From Christensenellaceae bacterium (GTDB lineage Bacteria; Bacillota; Clostridia; Christensenellales; Borkfalkiaceae): DNA of 64,000 nucleotides. The translations under genes and the position numbers were made by a program. Under the pieces are notes generated by a model. It had not been told where the DNA came from. It saw only the letters and a program-made list of their open reading frames with translations, and made no database searches. Below are positions 18,540-26,701 of the stretch, piece after piece. Position 1 is the stretch's first letter; the number at the start of each line of letters is the position of its first letter. The DNA lies in contig JALEKY010000024.1 in the NCBI GenBank assembly GCA_022768945.1, positions 1-64,000 on the forward strand. Reading direction: 5' to 3'.

Positions 18540-20327
18540 TCAGATTTTTTCGAAATCGCTCGCGCCGTGTTTGCAAAGTGGGCAAACGAAGTCTTCGGGC
18601 AGATTTTCGCCCTCGTAAATGTATCCGCAGACCTTGCAAACGTAGCCTTTTTTATTTTTCGTCTGCGGCTTTGGTTTTACGTTGTTTTGATAGTACGAAT
18701 AAGTCATCGAAGGCTCGTCGTTCAGAACGCGGGCTTCTGTCACGGAGCAGATAAACATACCGTGCGTTCCGAGGTCTACGTAATTTTCGACTTTCAAGGA
18801 CATGTAAGAGTTGATATAGTGAGGGAGATACACGAGTCCGTTGTCCGAACGAAGGGGAGAGCAGCCCTCGAATTTATTTACGTTTCTGCCGCTTTGGAAA
18901 CCGAATTTTTCAAAAACTTTGAAAGGCGCGCTTTCCGAAAGACAGTTTACGTTGAGTACTCCGGTATTTTTGATAACGTGGTAGGAATAGTTTTGTTTGT
19001 TTACTGTAACTGCAATGCGTTTCGGGTTGTCCGTAAGTTGCGAAACGGTGTTCACGATAAGCCCGTTGTCTTTATCTCCGTTTTTTGTTGTTACGACGTA
19101 CAATCCGTAGCCGATGTTGAATAACGCGCGGTTGTCGTTTTTGTTTTCGCTCGTTTCGGTTAAAGCCGAATATTCTTTGCAAAGTTCGCCCGCAAGCTCG
19201 TTGATTTGTTTAATGCTCGCTTCGTCCAAAGCCGAAATAATCTTTACTTCATTTTCGGCAAAAGTCACGTTTTTCGCGGAAGAAAGCATATTTTTCATAA
19301 CTTTCGCGGCTTGTGGAGCCCAGGATCCGTTCTCGATTAAAGCTACAGTTCTGTTTTGGAAATTCCTTTCCGTAAGGTGGTTTATAAATTCCTTCATAAA
19401 CGGGAAAATATCCGCGTTGTAAGTCGTGGTGGCGAGAACGAGTTTGCCGTAGCGGAAAGCGTCGGCAACTGCAAGCGCCATATCGCAGCGTGCGAGATTG
19501 TGCAAAACAACGTCTTTACAGCCGTTTGCTTTAAGTTTTTCGGCAAGCAGTGCTACCGCTTTTTCCGTGTTGCCGTAAACGGAAGTATAGCAAATCACAA
19601 TGCCGTCTTTCTCTACGGAATAGGACGACCAGGTGTTATACAGGTCGAGATAGTACCCGAGGTTCTCGGTAAGAATTTCGCCGTGAAGGGGGAGTATAGC
19701 CTGGATATCGAGCTGTGCTGCTTTCTTTAAAACGGATTGAACCTGCACGCCGTATTTTCCTACTATGCCGATGTAATATCTTGCCGCTTCGTCCGCCCAT
19801 TCTTCGTTTGCATTGAAACTTCCGAATTTTCCGAACCCGTCGGCGGAAAACAAAACTTTATCTTCTATAAGATAGGTCATTATTACTTCCGGCCAATGAA
19901 CCATCGGTGCATTTACAAAAGTAAGGGTTTTATTGCCGAGCGATAACGCGTCGCCCTCGGTTACTGTAATTCTTCTGTCTTCGTACGCGCTTCCGTAGAA
20001 GTTTTTCATCATCTCGAAAGCCTTTTTCGACGAAACGATTTTAGCTTCCGGGTAAGTTTCGGCAAACGCTTTGATATTTGCCGAGTGGTCGGGCTCCATA
20101 TGCTGTACGACGAGGTAGTCGGGCTTTCTTCCGTTCAGAGTCTTTTCGATTTTGTCGAGCCATTCGTGTTTGAACGCCGCGTCAACCGTATCCATAACGG
20201 CTATTTTATCGCCCGTTATTATATAAGAATTATAACACATTCCGCTTGGTACTTTATACTGACCTTCAAACAAATCCGTTTGAAAATCGTCAACTCCGAC
20301 ATAATATAAATTATCTTTGATTTTCAT
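18540..20327 (-). CDS. Four-domain flavodiiron protein (FDP-flavodoxin-flavin reductase-rubredoxin)
   Basis: A 595-residue oxygen or nitric oxide reductase combining an entire electron chain. The metallo-beta-lactamase domain keeps all diiron ligands (His76, Glu78, Asp80 with His81, His144, Asp163, His215). A flavodoxin domain (about 253-395, YTSVYGNTEKA for FMN phosphate) is followed by a flavin reductase domain (about 405-555) and a C-terminal rubredoxin with two CxxCG/CxxC knuckles (YVCKVCGYIYEGE, VCPLCK). This lets NAD(P)H reduce O2 to water without separate partners, a protection system of strict anaerobes. It has a near-consensus promoter and leads a two-gene operon with the acetyltransferase. 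Confidence 0.92.
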   Translation of the reverse strand: MKIKDNLYYVGVDDFQTDLFEGQYKVPSGMCYNSYIITGDKIAVMDTVDAAFKHEWLDKIEKTLNGRKPDYLVVQHMEPDHSANIKAFAETYPEAKIVSSKKAFEMMKNFYGSAYEDRRITVTEGDALSLGNKTLTFVNAPMVHWPEVIMTYLIEDKVLFSADGFGKFGSFNANEEWADEAARYYIGIVGKYGVQVQSVLKKAAQLDIQAILPLHGEILTENLGYYLDLYNTWSSYSVEKDGIVICYTSVYGNTEKAVALLAEKLKANGCKDVVLHNLARCDMALAVADAFRYGKLVLATTTYNADIFPFMKEFINHLTERNFQNRTVALIENGSWAPQAAKVMKNMLSSAKNVTFAENEVKIISALDEASIKQINELAGELCKEYSALTETSENKNDNRALFNIGYGLYVVTTKNGDKDNGLIVNTVSQLTDNPKRIAVTVNKQNYSYHVIKNTGVLNVNCLSESAPFKVFEKFGFQSGRNVNKFEGCSPLRSDNGLVYLPHYINSYMSLKVENYVDLGTHGMFICSVTEARVLNDEPSMTYSYYQNNVKPKPQTKNKKGYVCKVCGYIYEGENLPEDFVCPLCKHGASDFEKI

Positions 20328-20356
20328 AAAAATAGGATTCCTTACTGTTTTCTTTG

Positions 20357-20385
20357 ATTATAACACAACGATAATTTTTTGTCAA
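20357..20385 (-). promoter_or_regulatory. Near-consensus SigA promoter for the flavodiiron gene
   Basis: Minus strand TTGACA (20385-20380), 17-bp spacer, TATAAT (20362-20357): a perfect consensus match, implying high constitutive expression unless repressed. Confidence 0.85.
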
Positions 20386-20457
20386 CAAGTTTAAAATATA
20401 TTCCGAACAAATATATTCCGGACTATTCCGGACGAAAAAATATAAGCGTAAAATAAA

Positions 20458-20499
20458 AAACGGCTCACTTTTGCATAAAAGCAAAATGAGAAGCCGTTT
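20458..20499 (-). terminator. Terminator of the ABC transporter-yerC operon
   Basis: AAACGGCT (20458-20465) pairs with AGCCGTTT (20492-20499), with an inner TTTTGC/GCAAAA stem; on the minus strand it is followed by TTTTTTATTTT. Confidence 0.85.
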
Positions 20500-20550
20500 G
20501 ATTACTATGTTATTGTTAAATGATTTTATTGCGTTAATGTGCGAAAAAGG

Positions 20551-20826
20551 CTACTTTTTAAGAATAAGTCTGTATCCGTTTCCGTACTTTACGCATTTCG
20601 ATACGCGAGACAAAGTAGCCGACGATATTTCGGTTTCACGGGTGACCTGTTCGTATGTGTTGCCGTCAAGCAGAAGTTCAGCGGCTTTAAGTCTGCCTGC
20701 CATTGCCGAAATTTCGCCTATCGTGCAAAGGTCCTCAAAAAGTGCGCGAACTTCTTCGGGAGAGGAGAGAGAGGCTATAACCTCGTATAATCTTTTTTCT
20801 TCAGCTGATTTAAATTCGTTGTTCAT
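20551..20826 (-). CDS. YerC/YecD family TrpR-related DNA-binding protein
   Basis: A 91-residue all-helical protein of the Trp-repressor superfamily. The helix-turn-helix sits at about 45-80 (GRLKAAELLLDGNTYEQVT, then SSATLSRVSKC), matching the YerC/YecD group, whose function is not settled. It is the last gene of the amino acid ABC transporter operon: its ATG overlaps the stop codon of the ATPase gene by four bases. Being co-transcribed with a transporter whose promoter carries palindromic sites suggests autoregulation in response to an amino acid such as tryptophan; this is inference. Confidence 0.85.
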   Translation of the reverse strand: MNNEFKSAEEKRLYEVIASLSSPEEVRALFEDLCTIGEISAMAGRLKAAELLLDGNTYEQVTRETEISSATLSRVSKCVKYGNGYRLILKK

Positions 20827-21740
20827 TTTAAAGACCTCGATAAAAATTGTTGTAGTTTTACGGTTTTTGGCGCGTTGAACATTTCGGAGGATACTCCTTG
20901 TTCCGCGATTACCCCGTCCGCGATGAAAATTGACTTGTCGGAAACCTCTTTTGCAAATTCCATTTCGTGCGTAACGATTATCATAGTCATTCCTTCGTTG
21001 TCCTTCAACTCGCGGATAACCTTCAGAACTTCACCCGTAAGTTCGGGATCGAGCGCGCTCGTAGGTTCGTCGAAGCATAAAACTTTGGGTTTCAGCGCAA
21101 GTGCTCTTGCTATGGCAACTCTTTGCTGTTGTCCGCCCGAAAGCTCGCTCGGGTAGGCGTCCGCTTTATCTTTCAGTCCAACTTTTTCTATGATTTTTTG
21201 CGCGCTCGAAAGGATTTCTTCTTTGCTTTCGGCTATAAAAGTTTTTTTCTTTTCGGGAAAAGCTTTTTTAAGTTCCTTATAGTTGCGCTTAAGCTCGGAA
21301 AGTTTTTGTTTGTCGCCTTTGCTTAACGAAATCTGTTTTTTCAGTTTGCATAGCGCCGCTTTGTGGTTTGCCGTCATTTCTTTAACTTCGTCGGAAAGAA
21401 GAAGAGTGGGGGCGAGTGTAATGTTTTCGGTTACGGTGTATTGTGGGAAAAGATTGAACGATTGAAAAACAAGCCCGAAATTAAGCCTTTTTTTCCTTAA
21501 ATCGTTTCCCGAATAGTTTTTGACCTCGTCCGCATTAAAAATCATATCGCCGTCGAGGCTCATTTTCCCGCCGTCGGCCAAAGTCAAAAAGTTAATGCAC
21601 CTTAAAAGGGTTGTTTTCCCTCCGCCGGAGGAGCCGATTATCGAAAGGACTTCTCCTTTTTCCATGGAGAAAAAAATTCCTTTCAAAACCTCGGTGTTAT
21701 CGAATTTTTTCGTAAGATTTTCAACTTGAAGATACGCCAT
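20823..21740 (-). CDS. Polar amino acid ABC transporter, ATP-binding protein with a Lys-rich insertion
   Basis: A 305-residue ATPase of the GlnQ/HisP group (normally 240-250). Walker A is GSSGGGKTT (36-44), the Q-loop is VFQSFNLFP, the signature is LSGGQQQRVAIARAL (about 200-214), Walker B VLCFDEPTSALD, and the H-loop VTHEM. An extra stretch of about 55 residues rich in Lys/Glu/Leu (about 118-172) is inserted in the helical subdomain just before the KVGLKDKADAYP segment; it is predicted helical and likely extends the surface facing the permease or a regulator. Operon: substrate-binding protein, permease, this gene, yerC. Confidence 0.9.
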   Translation of the reverse strand: MAYLQVENLTKKFDNTEVLKGIFFSMEKGEVLSIIGSSGGGKTTLLRCINFLTLADGGKMSLDGDMIFNADEVKNYSGNDLRKKRLNFGLVFQSFNLFPQYTVTENITLAPTLLLSDEVKEMTANHKAALCKLKKQISLSKGDKQKLSELKRNYKELKKAFPEKKKTFIAESKEEILSSAQKIIEKVGLKDKADAYPSELSGGQQQRVAIARALALKPKVLCFDEPTSALDPELTGEVLKVIRELKDNEGMTMIIVTHEMEFAKEVSDKSIFIADGVIAEQGVSSEMFNAPKTVKLQQFLSRSLK

Positions 21741-21743
21741 AAA

Positions 21744-22388
21744 CTATGCCTTTATGTATGAAAGTTTCTTTTCGATAAACCCGAAAAGCAGAGTGAGTAT
21801 TCCTATGAAGGCGAGGTAAAAAACACCTGTGTAGAAAAGCGGCCAGATAAGCCCTCTTACAACGAAATCCTGCGCTGCTTTAAGTATCTCGGTTACCATA
21901 ATAACCCTTGCGAGCGAGGTGTCTTTTACAAGAGTAATAACTTCGTTCGAAATAGGGGGAAGAATTCTTTTTACGACTTGCAAAAGAATGATTTTACCGA
22001 AAATCCGTCCTTTTGTAAGTCCCAAAACCTGTCCGGCTTCGTATTGTCCTTTCGGTATGCTTTCAATTCCGCCGCGGTATATTTCCGCAAAATAGCACGC
22101 ATAGTTTATAACGAAAGCAATGCAGACCGTGACGAACCTCGGTAAAAATCCCCAGCCGAAAAGAAGAGCCGGACCGTAGTAAAACGCGAGAACCTGAAGC
22201 ATAAGAGGTGTGCCGCGTATTATCCAAATAATAAATTTTACAACCGAACGCAGCGGCTTGAATTTGCTCATCGCCCCGAAAGAGATTAAAAGCCCGAGAG
22301 GGAGAGCAAGTATCAAAGTAACGGCAAAGAGTCCGACAGTTGTGCCGAACCCTTCGAGCAGTTTTAAATTAACCGACCAAAATTCCAT
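21744..22388 (-). CDS. Polar amino acid ABC transporter, permease
   Basis: A 214-residue inner-membrane permease of the HisMQ type with about five helices. The cytoplasmic EAA loop that docks on the ATPase is visible as YEAGQVLGLTKGRIFGKIILLQ (about 136-157). One permease gene suggests a homodimer. It lies three bases upstream of the ATPase gene and 54 bases after the binding-protein gene. Confidence 0.9.
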   Translation of the reverse strand: MEFWSVNLKLLEGFGTTVGLFAVTLILALPLGLLISFGAMSKFKPLRSVVKFIIWIIRGTPLMLQVLAFYYGPALLFGWGFLPRFVTVCIAFVINYACYFAEIYRGGIESIPKGQYEAGQVLGLTKGRIFGKIILLQVVKRILPPISNEVITLVKDTSLARVIMVTEILKAAQDFVVRGLIWPLFYTGVFYLAFIGILTLLFGFIEKKLSYIKA

Positions 22389-22442
22389 TTAAAAATACCT
22401 GTAAATGTGAGATATAGGGGACTTTTTGAAGTTTGCGACGTT

Positions 22443-23207
22443 TTATGCCATATATTTTTTTATAAGTTCGTCGAAAGTCCCGTCCGTTTTATACTTCGCT
22501 ATAACCGCGTTGAGTTTTTCGAGAAGTTCGGTATCCGATTTTCTTACGCCTATGCCGTATTCTTCCCCTGCGAAGCCAACGTCTACGTAGGTAAGATCGC
22601 TGTAATTCGTGCCGTCGCCCGTCATAGCTTTAGCGAGAGTGATGTCGAGAATAGCTATCGCGTTCGTCTTTGCCTTTACTTCAAGAAGGCAATCCGCCTG
22701 TTTCCCCGCCTTTTGCGCGTCGGTAAGGGTAATGCCGTTTTCCGTGCAAACGGTTTCCGCCGCGCTGCCGTTTTCCACGTAAACTTCCGCGCCCGAAGCT
22801 TTTATGCTCGCTACGTCCGTAAACTTTGCGGCGTCCGTCTTTTTGCAAACGACAACCTGTTTGTTTTCCATATAGCTGTCGGTAAACGCCATATACTCTT
22901 TAAGTTCGTTTTTAATCGTCATACCGTTCCATATAAGGTCTATTTCTTTAGTGTTGAGAGCGATTTGTTTTGTGTCCCAGTTGATTTCCACGAACTCTAT
23001 CTTCTCGTAACCGATTTCTTTAAGAGCCTTTTTCGCAAAGTCGGTATCGAAGCCTACAAGCTCGTTCGTCGTCGTATCTATATAGTTCATCGGTGCGTAG
23101 TAAGTGATGCCTACTTTAATAGAATTGGAGTTGTTTCCGCACGCGGTAAACGCAAAACCGAATGCGAGAGTAGCGATAATAAGTAACGTTGAAATAATTT
23201 TTTTCAT
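22443..23207 (-). CDS. Amino acid ABC transporter substrate-binding lipoprotein
   Basis: A 254-residue extracellular receptor of the SBP_bac_3 family. The signal peptide ends in a lipobox with Cys23 (FTAC). The bilobed fold is indicated by VGITYYAPMNYID, VGFDTDFAKKALKEIG and WNGMTIKNEL (lobe 1, including the amino-acid alpha-carboxylate site) and by DVGFAGEEYGIGVRKSD (lobe 2 hinge return). The ligand is probably a polar or aromatic amino acid but cannot be fixed from sequence. First gene of the operon, behind a promoter with palindromic repeats. Confidence 0.9.
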   Translation of the reverse strand: MKKIISTLLIIATLAFGFAFTACGNNSNSIKVGITYYAPMNYIDTTTNELVGFDTDFAKKALKEIGYEKIEFVEINWDTKQIALNTKEIDLIWNGMTIKNELKEYMAFTDSYMENKQVVVCKKTDAAKFTDVASIKASGAEVYVENGSAAETVCTENGITLTDAQKAGKQADCLLEVKAKTNAIAILDITLAKAMTGDGTNYSDLTYVDVGFAGEEYGIGVRKSDTELLEKLNAVIAKYKTDGTFDELIKKYMA

Positions 23208-23223
23208 CTGAATGCCTCGTTTA

Positions 23224-23247
23224 CTTTAGCGCTTTAATTCGCTAAAG
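23224..23247. promoter_or_regulatory. Palindromic operator candidate of the amino acid transporter operon
   Basis: CTTTAGCG (23224-23231) and CGCTAAAG (23240-23247) form an 8-8-8 inverted repeat just downstream of the transcription start. A further copy of CGCTAAAG (23277-23284) lies in the -35/-10 spacer, and a partial copy (TAAAGCG, 23288-23294) overlaps the -35. Sites inside the spacer and at the start would act by repression. Confidence 0.6.
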
Positions 23248-23262
23248 TGATTTTATGTTTGT

Positions 23263-23291
23263 ATTATACTTTATCTCGCTAAAGAAGTAAA
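23263..23291 (-). promoter_or_regulatory. Promoter of the amino acid transporter-yerC operon
   Basis: Minus strand TTTACT (23291-23286), 17-bp spacer containing CTTTAGCG, TATAAT (23268-23263). The rest of the 321-base gap (23295-23528) holds only AT-rich sequence and the palindrome at 23327-23340. Confidence 0.7.
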
Positions 23292-23326
23292 GCGTTTTTA
23301 CGCTGTTTTTTTAATTTTTTTTAAAA

Positions 23327-23340
23327 GTTTCGCGCGAAAC
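23327..23340. repeat. 14-bp perfect palindrome downstream of the lacI-type gene
   Basis: GTTTCGCGCGAAAC is a perfect palindrome followed on the minus strand by CTTTT. It may be a short terminator for the regulator gene ending at 23529 or a protein-binding site. Confidence 0.4.
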
Positions 23341-23528
23341 GCAATTCCTGACAATATTCTCAAAAAACGAATTGCGAAAAAACATTATACTTTTTTAAGT
23401 AAATGCAAACAATATAAAAAGCGCAAGAAAATTTCCGATGGCTTTATAAATCCGCAACTAAGGATAACCGAACTGATGATAACAGAGGGTTATATAAAAT
23501 CGATAATCCCTGATAACGTAGTTTCGCT

Positions 23529-24551
23529 TCAGGTTGTCTGACGTATAATCGGTTTGGATTGTAAATAAATAAACTGACTGCGTTGTCCGGGATCGATTAC
23601 TCTGTCGAGCAGAACAGAAAGAATTTTTTTGCCGATGAGCGATTTGTCTACGCTGAACGTGGTGAGCGGAGGATTGCACTTTTTCGATTCGGACAGATTA
23701 TCAAACCCCATGACGAGCACGTCCGCGGGAACTGTCTTTTTAAGCGATTCAAGCGCGCTGAGAATAGAAACGGCAATCGTGTCGTTCGCCGCGACGAAGC
23801 AATCGGGCAGCGACGGCATTTTTTTGATTATTTCGGCAAGTCTTTCCGCATTGCCGTAAGGGAACGCGTCGTTTTCTATTACCGAGTGTTCTGGCTTAAC
23901 TTTCAGTCCGCATAAAAAGCAAGCTTCGCGCATGCCGAGGTAGCGTTCGTAAAAAGACATGCAGTGAGTGTAATCGCCCACAAAACCGAACGATTTGCAT
24001 TTTTGTTTGTTTACAAGCTCTATGCAAAACTCTCTGACGGCGTTAAAGCTCTCGGGCAGAACGACATCGAAATTTCCGTCGTAAATGGAATTTGAAAAAG
24101 GGAAGTCGAAGAAAACGATGGGGTATCCGAGAGTTATGAGCTTGGAAATCCAGGTAGGTTGAAAAAGTTCTATGCAAATAATGCCGCTCACGTTGTTTTC
24201 GTTCAAAAAGTCGAGAAATCTGTCGAAAAAATTGTTTTTAGTCGCGGTAAACTGCAAAAGTTCTATGTTGTCCTCGTCGAGCACGGCGGATTCGATGCTC
24301 CTGAGGATATGTATAAAATAGGTAATGGTGGTGAGCATTTTCGAACTTAACAGAACTATGCGTCTGTGAGAACCTATACGTTCGCTCGCTATCGTGCGGT
24401 AGCTTTTATATCCAAGCTCTATTGCCGCGTTTAATACTTTGTCGCGCGTGCGTGCGGGTACGTATTGACCGTTGAGAGCTTTGGAAACGGTGTTTCTCGA
24501 TACTCCGAGATATTCCGCTATATCGTTTACCGTTATCTTTTCTTTTTTCAT
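23529..24551 (-). CDS. LacI family transcriptional regulator of the fructan locus
   Basis: A 340-residue regulator with an N-terminal LacI helix-turn-helix (TVNDIAEYLGVSRNTVSKALN, about 7-28; hinge near 45-60) and a periplasmic-binding-protein-like sensor domain containing VSGIICIE, GFVGDY and CFVAANDTIAVSIL. It is divergent from the sugar ABC transporter operon at 24767, so it most likely represses that operon and is released by a fructose-containing ligand or phosphorylated sugar. It has its own promoter at 24592-24620. Confidence 0.9.
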   Translation of the reverse strand: MKKEKITVNDIAEYLGVSRNTVSKALNGQYVPARTRDKVLNAAIELGYKSYRTIASERIGSHRRIVLLSSKMLTTITYFIHILRSIESAVLDEDNIELLQFTATKNNFFDRFLDFLNENNVSGIICIELFQPTWISKLITLGYPIVFFDFPFSNSIYDGNFDVVLPESFNAVREFCIELVNKQKCKSFGFVGDYTHCMSFYERYLGMREACFLCGLKVKPEHSVIENDAFPYGNAERLAEIIKKMPSLPDCFVAANDTIAVSILSALESLKKTVPADVLVMGFDNLSESKKCNPPLTTFSVDKSLIGKKILSVLLDRVIDPGQRSQFIYLQSKPIIRQTT

Positions 24552-24591
24552 TGTCGTCGCCTCTCGGTTTCGTTCGGGTAATTATAATTAA

Positions 24592-24620
24592 AGTATATAG
24601 CGAGCGGCGGCTTTTGTCAA
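24592..24620 (-). promoter_or_regulatory. Promoter of the lacI-type regulator gene
   Basis: Minus strand TTGACA (24620-24615), 17-bp spacer, TATACT (24597-24592). Confidence 0.7.
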
Positions 24621-24634
24621 ATTTTTTTGGCGAT

Positions 24635-24666
24635 TTTGCACATTTTTAAGTCACGATTTGTGCAAA
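24635..24666. promoter_or_regulatory. Inverted repeat between the divergent fructan promoters
   Basis: TTTGCACA (24635-24642) and TGTGCAAA (24659-24666) form an 8-bp inverted repeat with a 16-bp gap, lying between the two divergent -35 elements. It could be a regulator-binding site for either promoter. Confidence 0.4.
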
Positions 24667-24699
24667 TGTAAAAAAATCTTCAAAAAAAAGAAAGGCATA

Positions 24700-24728
24700 T
24701 TGACTAATTATATTTTGAATGCTATCAT
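24700..24728 (+). promoter_or_regulatory. Promoter of the fructan utilisation operon
   Basis: TTGACT (24700-24705), 17-bp spacer, TATCAT (24723-24728). A weak CCGC/GCGG palindrome overlaps the expected start region (24733-24753) and could be an operator. Confidence 0.65.
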
Positions 24729-24766
24729 AAAGCCGCGTGATGGAAGTATGCGGATAAAGGAGGAAG

Positions 24767-25747
24767 ATGATGATTACTTCGTTTAAGCAAAGTAAAGAAT
24801 CCGATACGTTAAATGCGAAAACGGGAAGAGGAAAGTCAAGCGATTTTGCAAGGAATTTCAAGCAAAATTGGGGATATTTGATTTTTCTGTTGCCCGCTGT
24901 TATCGTAACGTTCGTTTTTGCCTACGTTCCCATATACGGCTTGCTTATATCCTTTCAGGACTATATGCCGGGCGACTCTATTCTTTCCGACACAACCGTT
25001 TGGGTGGGATTTGACAACTTTGTAAAGTTTTTCAACGATTACAGATTTTGGGATTTGATGAAAAACACCTTTTTATTGTGCATAATAGGCTTTGTGATAG
25101 GGTTTCCGTTGCCGATTATAGTCGCGCTTTTGTTGAATTCCATAAAGAATAAAAAGGTGTCCAAGATTTTGCAAACTATATTCAACGGACCTCATTTTAT
25201 TTCTCTTATAGTTCTCGTCGGTATGCTGTATTTGTTTTTCGGCAGATACGGGCTCGTCAACAATATAGCCGTTGCGCTCGGCGGCGAAAGGTATTCGTAC
25301 TTTCTCGAACCGTCGGCGTTCAGACCTATGTACATTCTCTCGAGCAACTGGCAGGACTTCGGCTGGAGTTCCATTATCTATATCGCAGCGTTATCCGCGG
25401 TAGATCAATCTCAGCACGAAGCCGCTCAGCTTGACGGAGCTACGAGATTTCAGCGTATTATTCACGTGGATTTTCCGGCGATTTCCTCTATAGTTTCCGT
25501 AATGCTGATAATGTCGATAGGCGGGCTTATGGGCGTAGGGTACGAAAAAGTTCTGCTTATGCAGACGGACGGCAACCTTGTTATAAGCGAGATTATAGCT
25601 ACTTACGTGTATAAAAAGGGTTTGACGGGGCTGCCCGATCAGGGGTTTGCCACCGCGGTAGGTTTGTTTAACTCGGTGATTAACCTTGCTCTTTTGATTA
25701 TAGCGAACACCGTTGCAAAACGTTTTTCCGAAAACACGTTGTTTTAA
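24767..25747 (+). CDS. CUT1-type sugar ABC transporter permease (LplB-like)
   Basis: A 326-residue permease with six predicted helices after a polar N-terminus of about 35 residues. The first helix region (WGYLIFLLPAVIVTFVFAYVPIYG) is typical of oligosaccharide permeases of the LplB/YtcP-partner group. The EAA loop is HEAAQLDGATRFQRIIHVDFP (about 218-238). AAAGGAGG lies just upstream of two adjacent ATG codons (24767 and 24770); the first is used here. First gene of the fructan operon. Confidence 0.9.
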   Translation: MMITSFKQSKESDTLNAKTGRGKSSDFARNFKQNWGYLIFLLPAVIVTFVFAYVPIYGLLISFQDYMPGDSILSDTTVWVGFDNFVKFFNDYRFWDLMKNTFLLCIIGFVIGFPLPIIVALLLNSIKNKKVSKILQTIFNGPHFISLIVLVGMLYLFFGRYGLVNNIAVALGGERYSYFLEPSAFRPMYILSSNWQDFGWSSIIYIAALSAVDQSQHEAAQLDGATRFQRIIHVDFPAISSIVSVMLIMSIGGLMGVGYEKVLLMQTDGNLVISEIIATYVYKKGLTGLPDQGFATAVGLFNSVINLALLIIANTVAKRFSENTLF

Positions 25748-25758
25748 GGGGTGAGAAA

Positions 25759-26649
25759 ATGAACGCTAAAAAAATAAAAGAAAGCAGAAGCGATCGCATT
25801 TTCTATATAGTCAATTATATAATTCTCGGTTTGCTCGCGTTAATCGTAATATACCCCCTTTATTTTATAACCATCGCCTCTTTTTCGAGCGCGGACGCCG
25901 TTCTCGGCGGAAAGGTTATTCTTTTCCCCGTCGATATAAACTTTGACGGTTACGTAAAGATATTTCAGCGCGACGATATATGGCGCGGCTATCTGAACAC
26001 GATATTTTACACGGTAGCTTACACCGCGTTAAGCGTGCTGTTTACGGTAACGGCCGCATGGGCGCTCAGTCGCAAAAAGCTTCCGTTTCGTAAATTCTGG
26101 ATGGCGTTTTTCATAGTAACTATGTTTTTCGGCGGCGGGTTAATTCCCTTTTATAACGTCGTGAGCGGGCTCGGAATGCTGAATTCCCCGCTTGCTATAA
26201 TTCTTCCCGGAACGGTATCCGCGTGGAACTTGTTTATGGCTAAAACGTTCTTTCAGGCGGACATACCCGACGGCATAGTAGAGGCTGCCGAAATAGACGG
26301 GGCAGGCAAACTGAAATTATTCGTTTCTGTTATATTGCCTTTGTCTATGCCGATAGTAGTAGTGCTTGCGCTGTACTACGCGGTAGGGCAGTGGAACAGT
26401 TACTTCAACGCGATGATATTCTTAAGCGACGAGAAAAAATATCCGTTGCAGCTTGTTTTAAAGGAAATACTTACCGCTTCCGAAACGACTACCGGCGGTA
26501 GCGGCGAAACGATACTCGAACAGTTCCGCCTCGCCAACCAACTCAAATACGTTTCGGTTATAGTTTCCAGTTTGCCCATGTTTTTGTTATATCCGTTCGC
26601 GCAGAAGTTCTTTGCGCAAGGCGTAACCATGGGTTCGTTAAAAGGTTAA
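25759..26649 (+). CDS. CUT1-type sugar ABC transporter permease (LplC/YtcP-like)
   Basis: A 296-residue second permease, about six helices, EAA loop at VEAAEIDGAGKLKLFVSVILP (about 174-194). The C-terminus KFFAQGVTMGSLKG is the conserved end of this subgroup. It forms the heterodimeric channel with the preceding gene, 11 bases upstream. No ATPase gene is in the locus, so an unlinked MsmX-type multitasking ATPase is expected, as is common for Firmicutes oligosaccharide importers. Confidence 0.9.
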   Translation: MNAKKIKESRSDRIFYIVNYIILGLLALIVIYPLYFITIASFSSADAVLGGKVILFPVDINFDGYVKIFQRDDIWRGYLNTIFYTVAYTALSVLFTVTAAWALSRKKLPFRKFWMAFFIVTMFFGGGLIPFYNVVSGLGMLNSPLAIILPGTVSAWNLFMAKTFFQADIPDGIVEAAEIDGAGKLKLFVSVILPLSMPIVVVLALYYAVGQWNSYFNAMIFLSDEKKYPLQLVLKEILTASETTTGGSGETILEQFRLANQLKYVSVIVSSLPMFLLYPFAQKFFAQGVTMGSLKG

Positions 26650-26701
26650 AAACGGCTGAGCCGTAAAAAATATTTAAGATTTCTAAGGAGGACAGTGAAA
26701 A

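Noticed and set aside
22389-23528. T-box or amino acid riboswitch upstream of the amino acid transporter
   Set aside because: No T-box motif, specifier loop or terminator/antiterminator was found; the leader is short and carries palindromic DNA sites instead.
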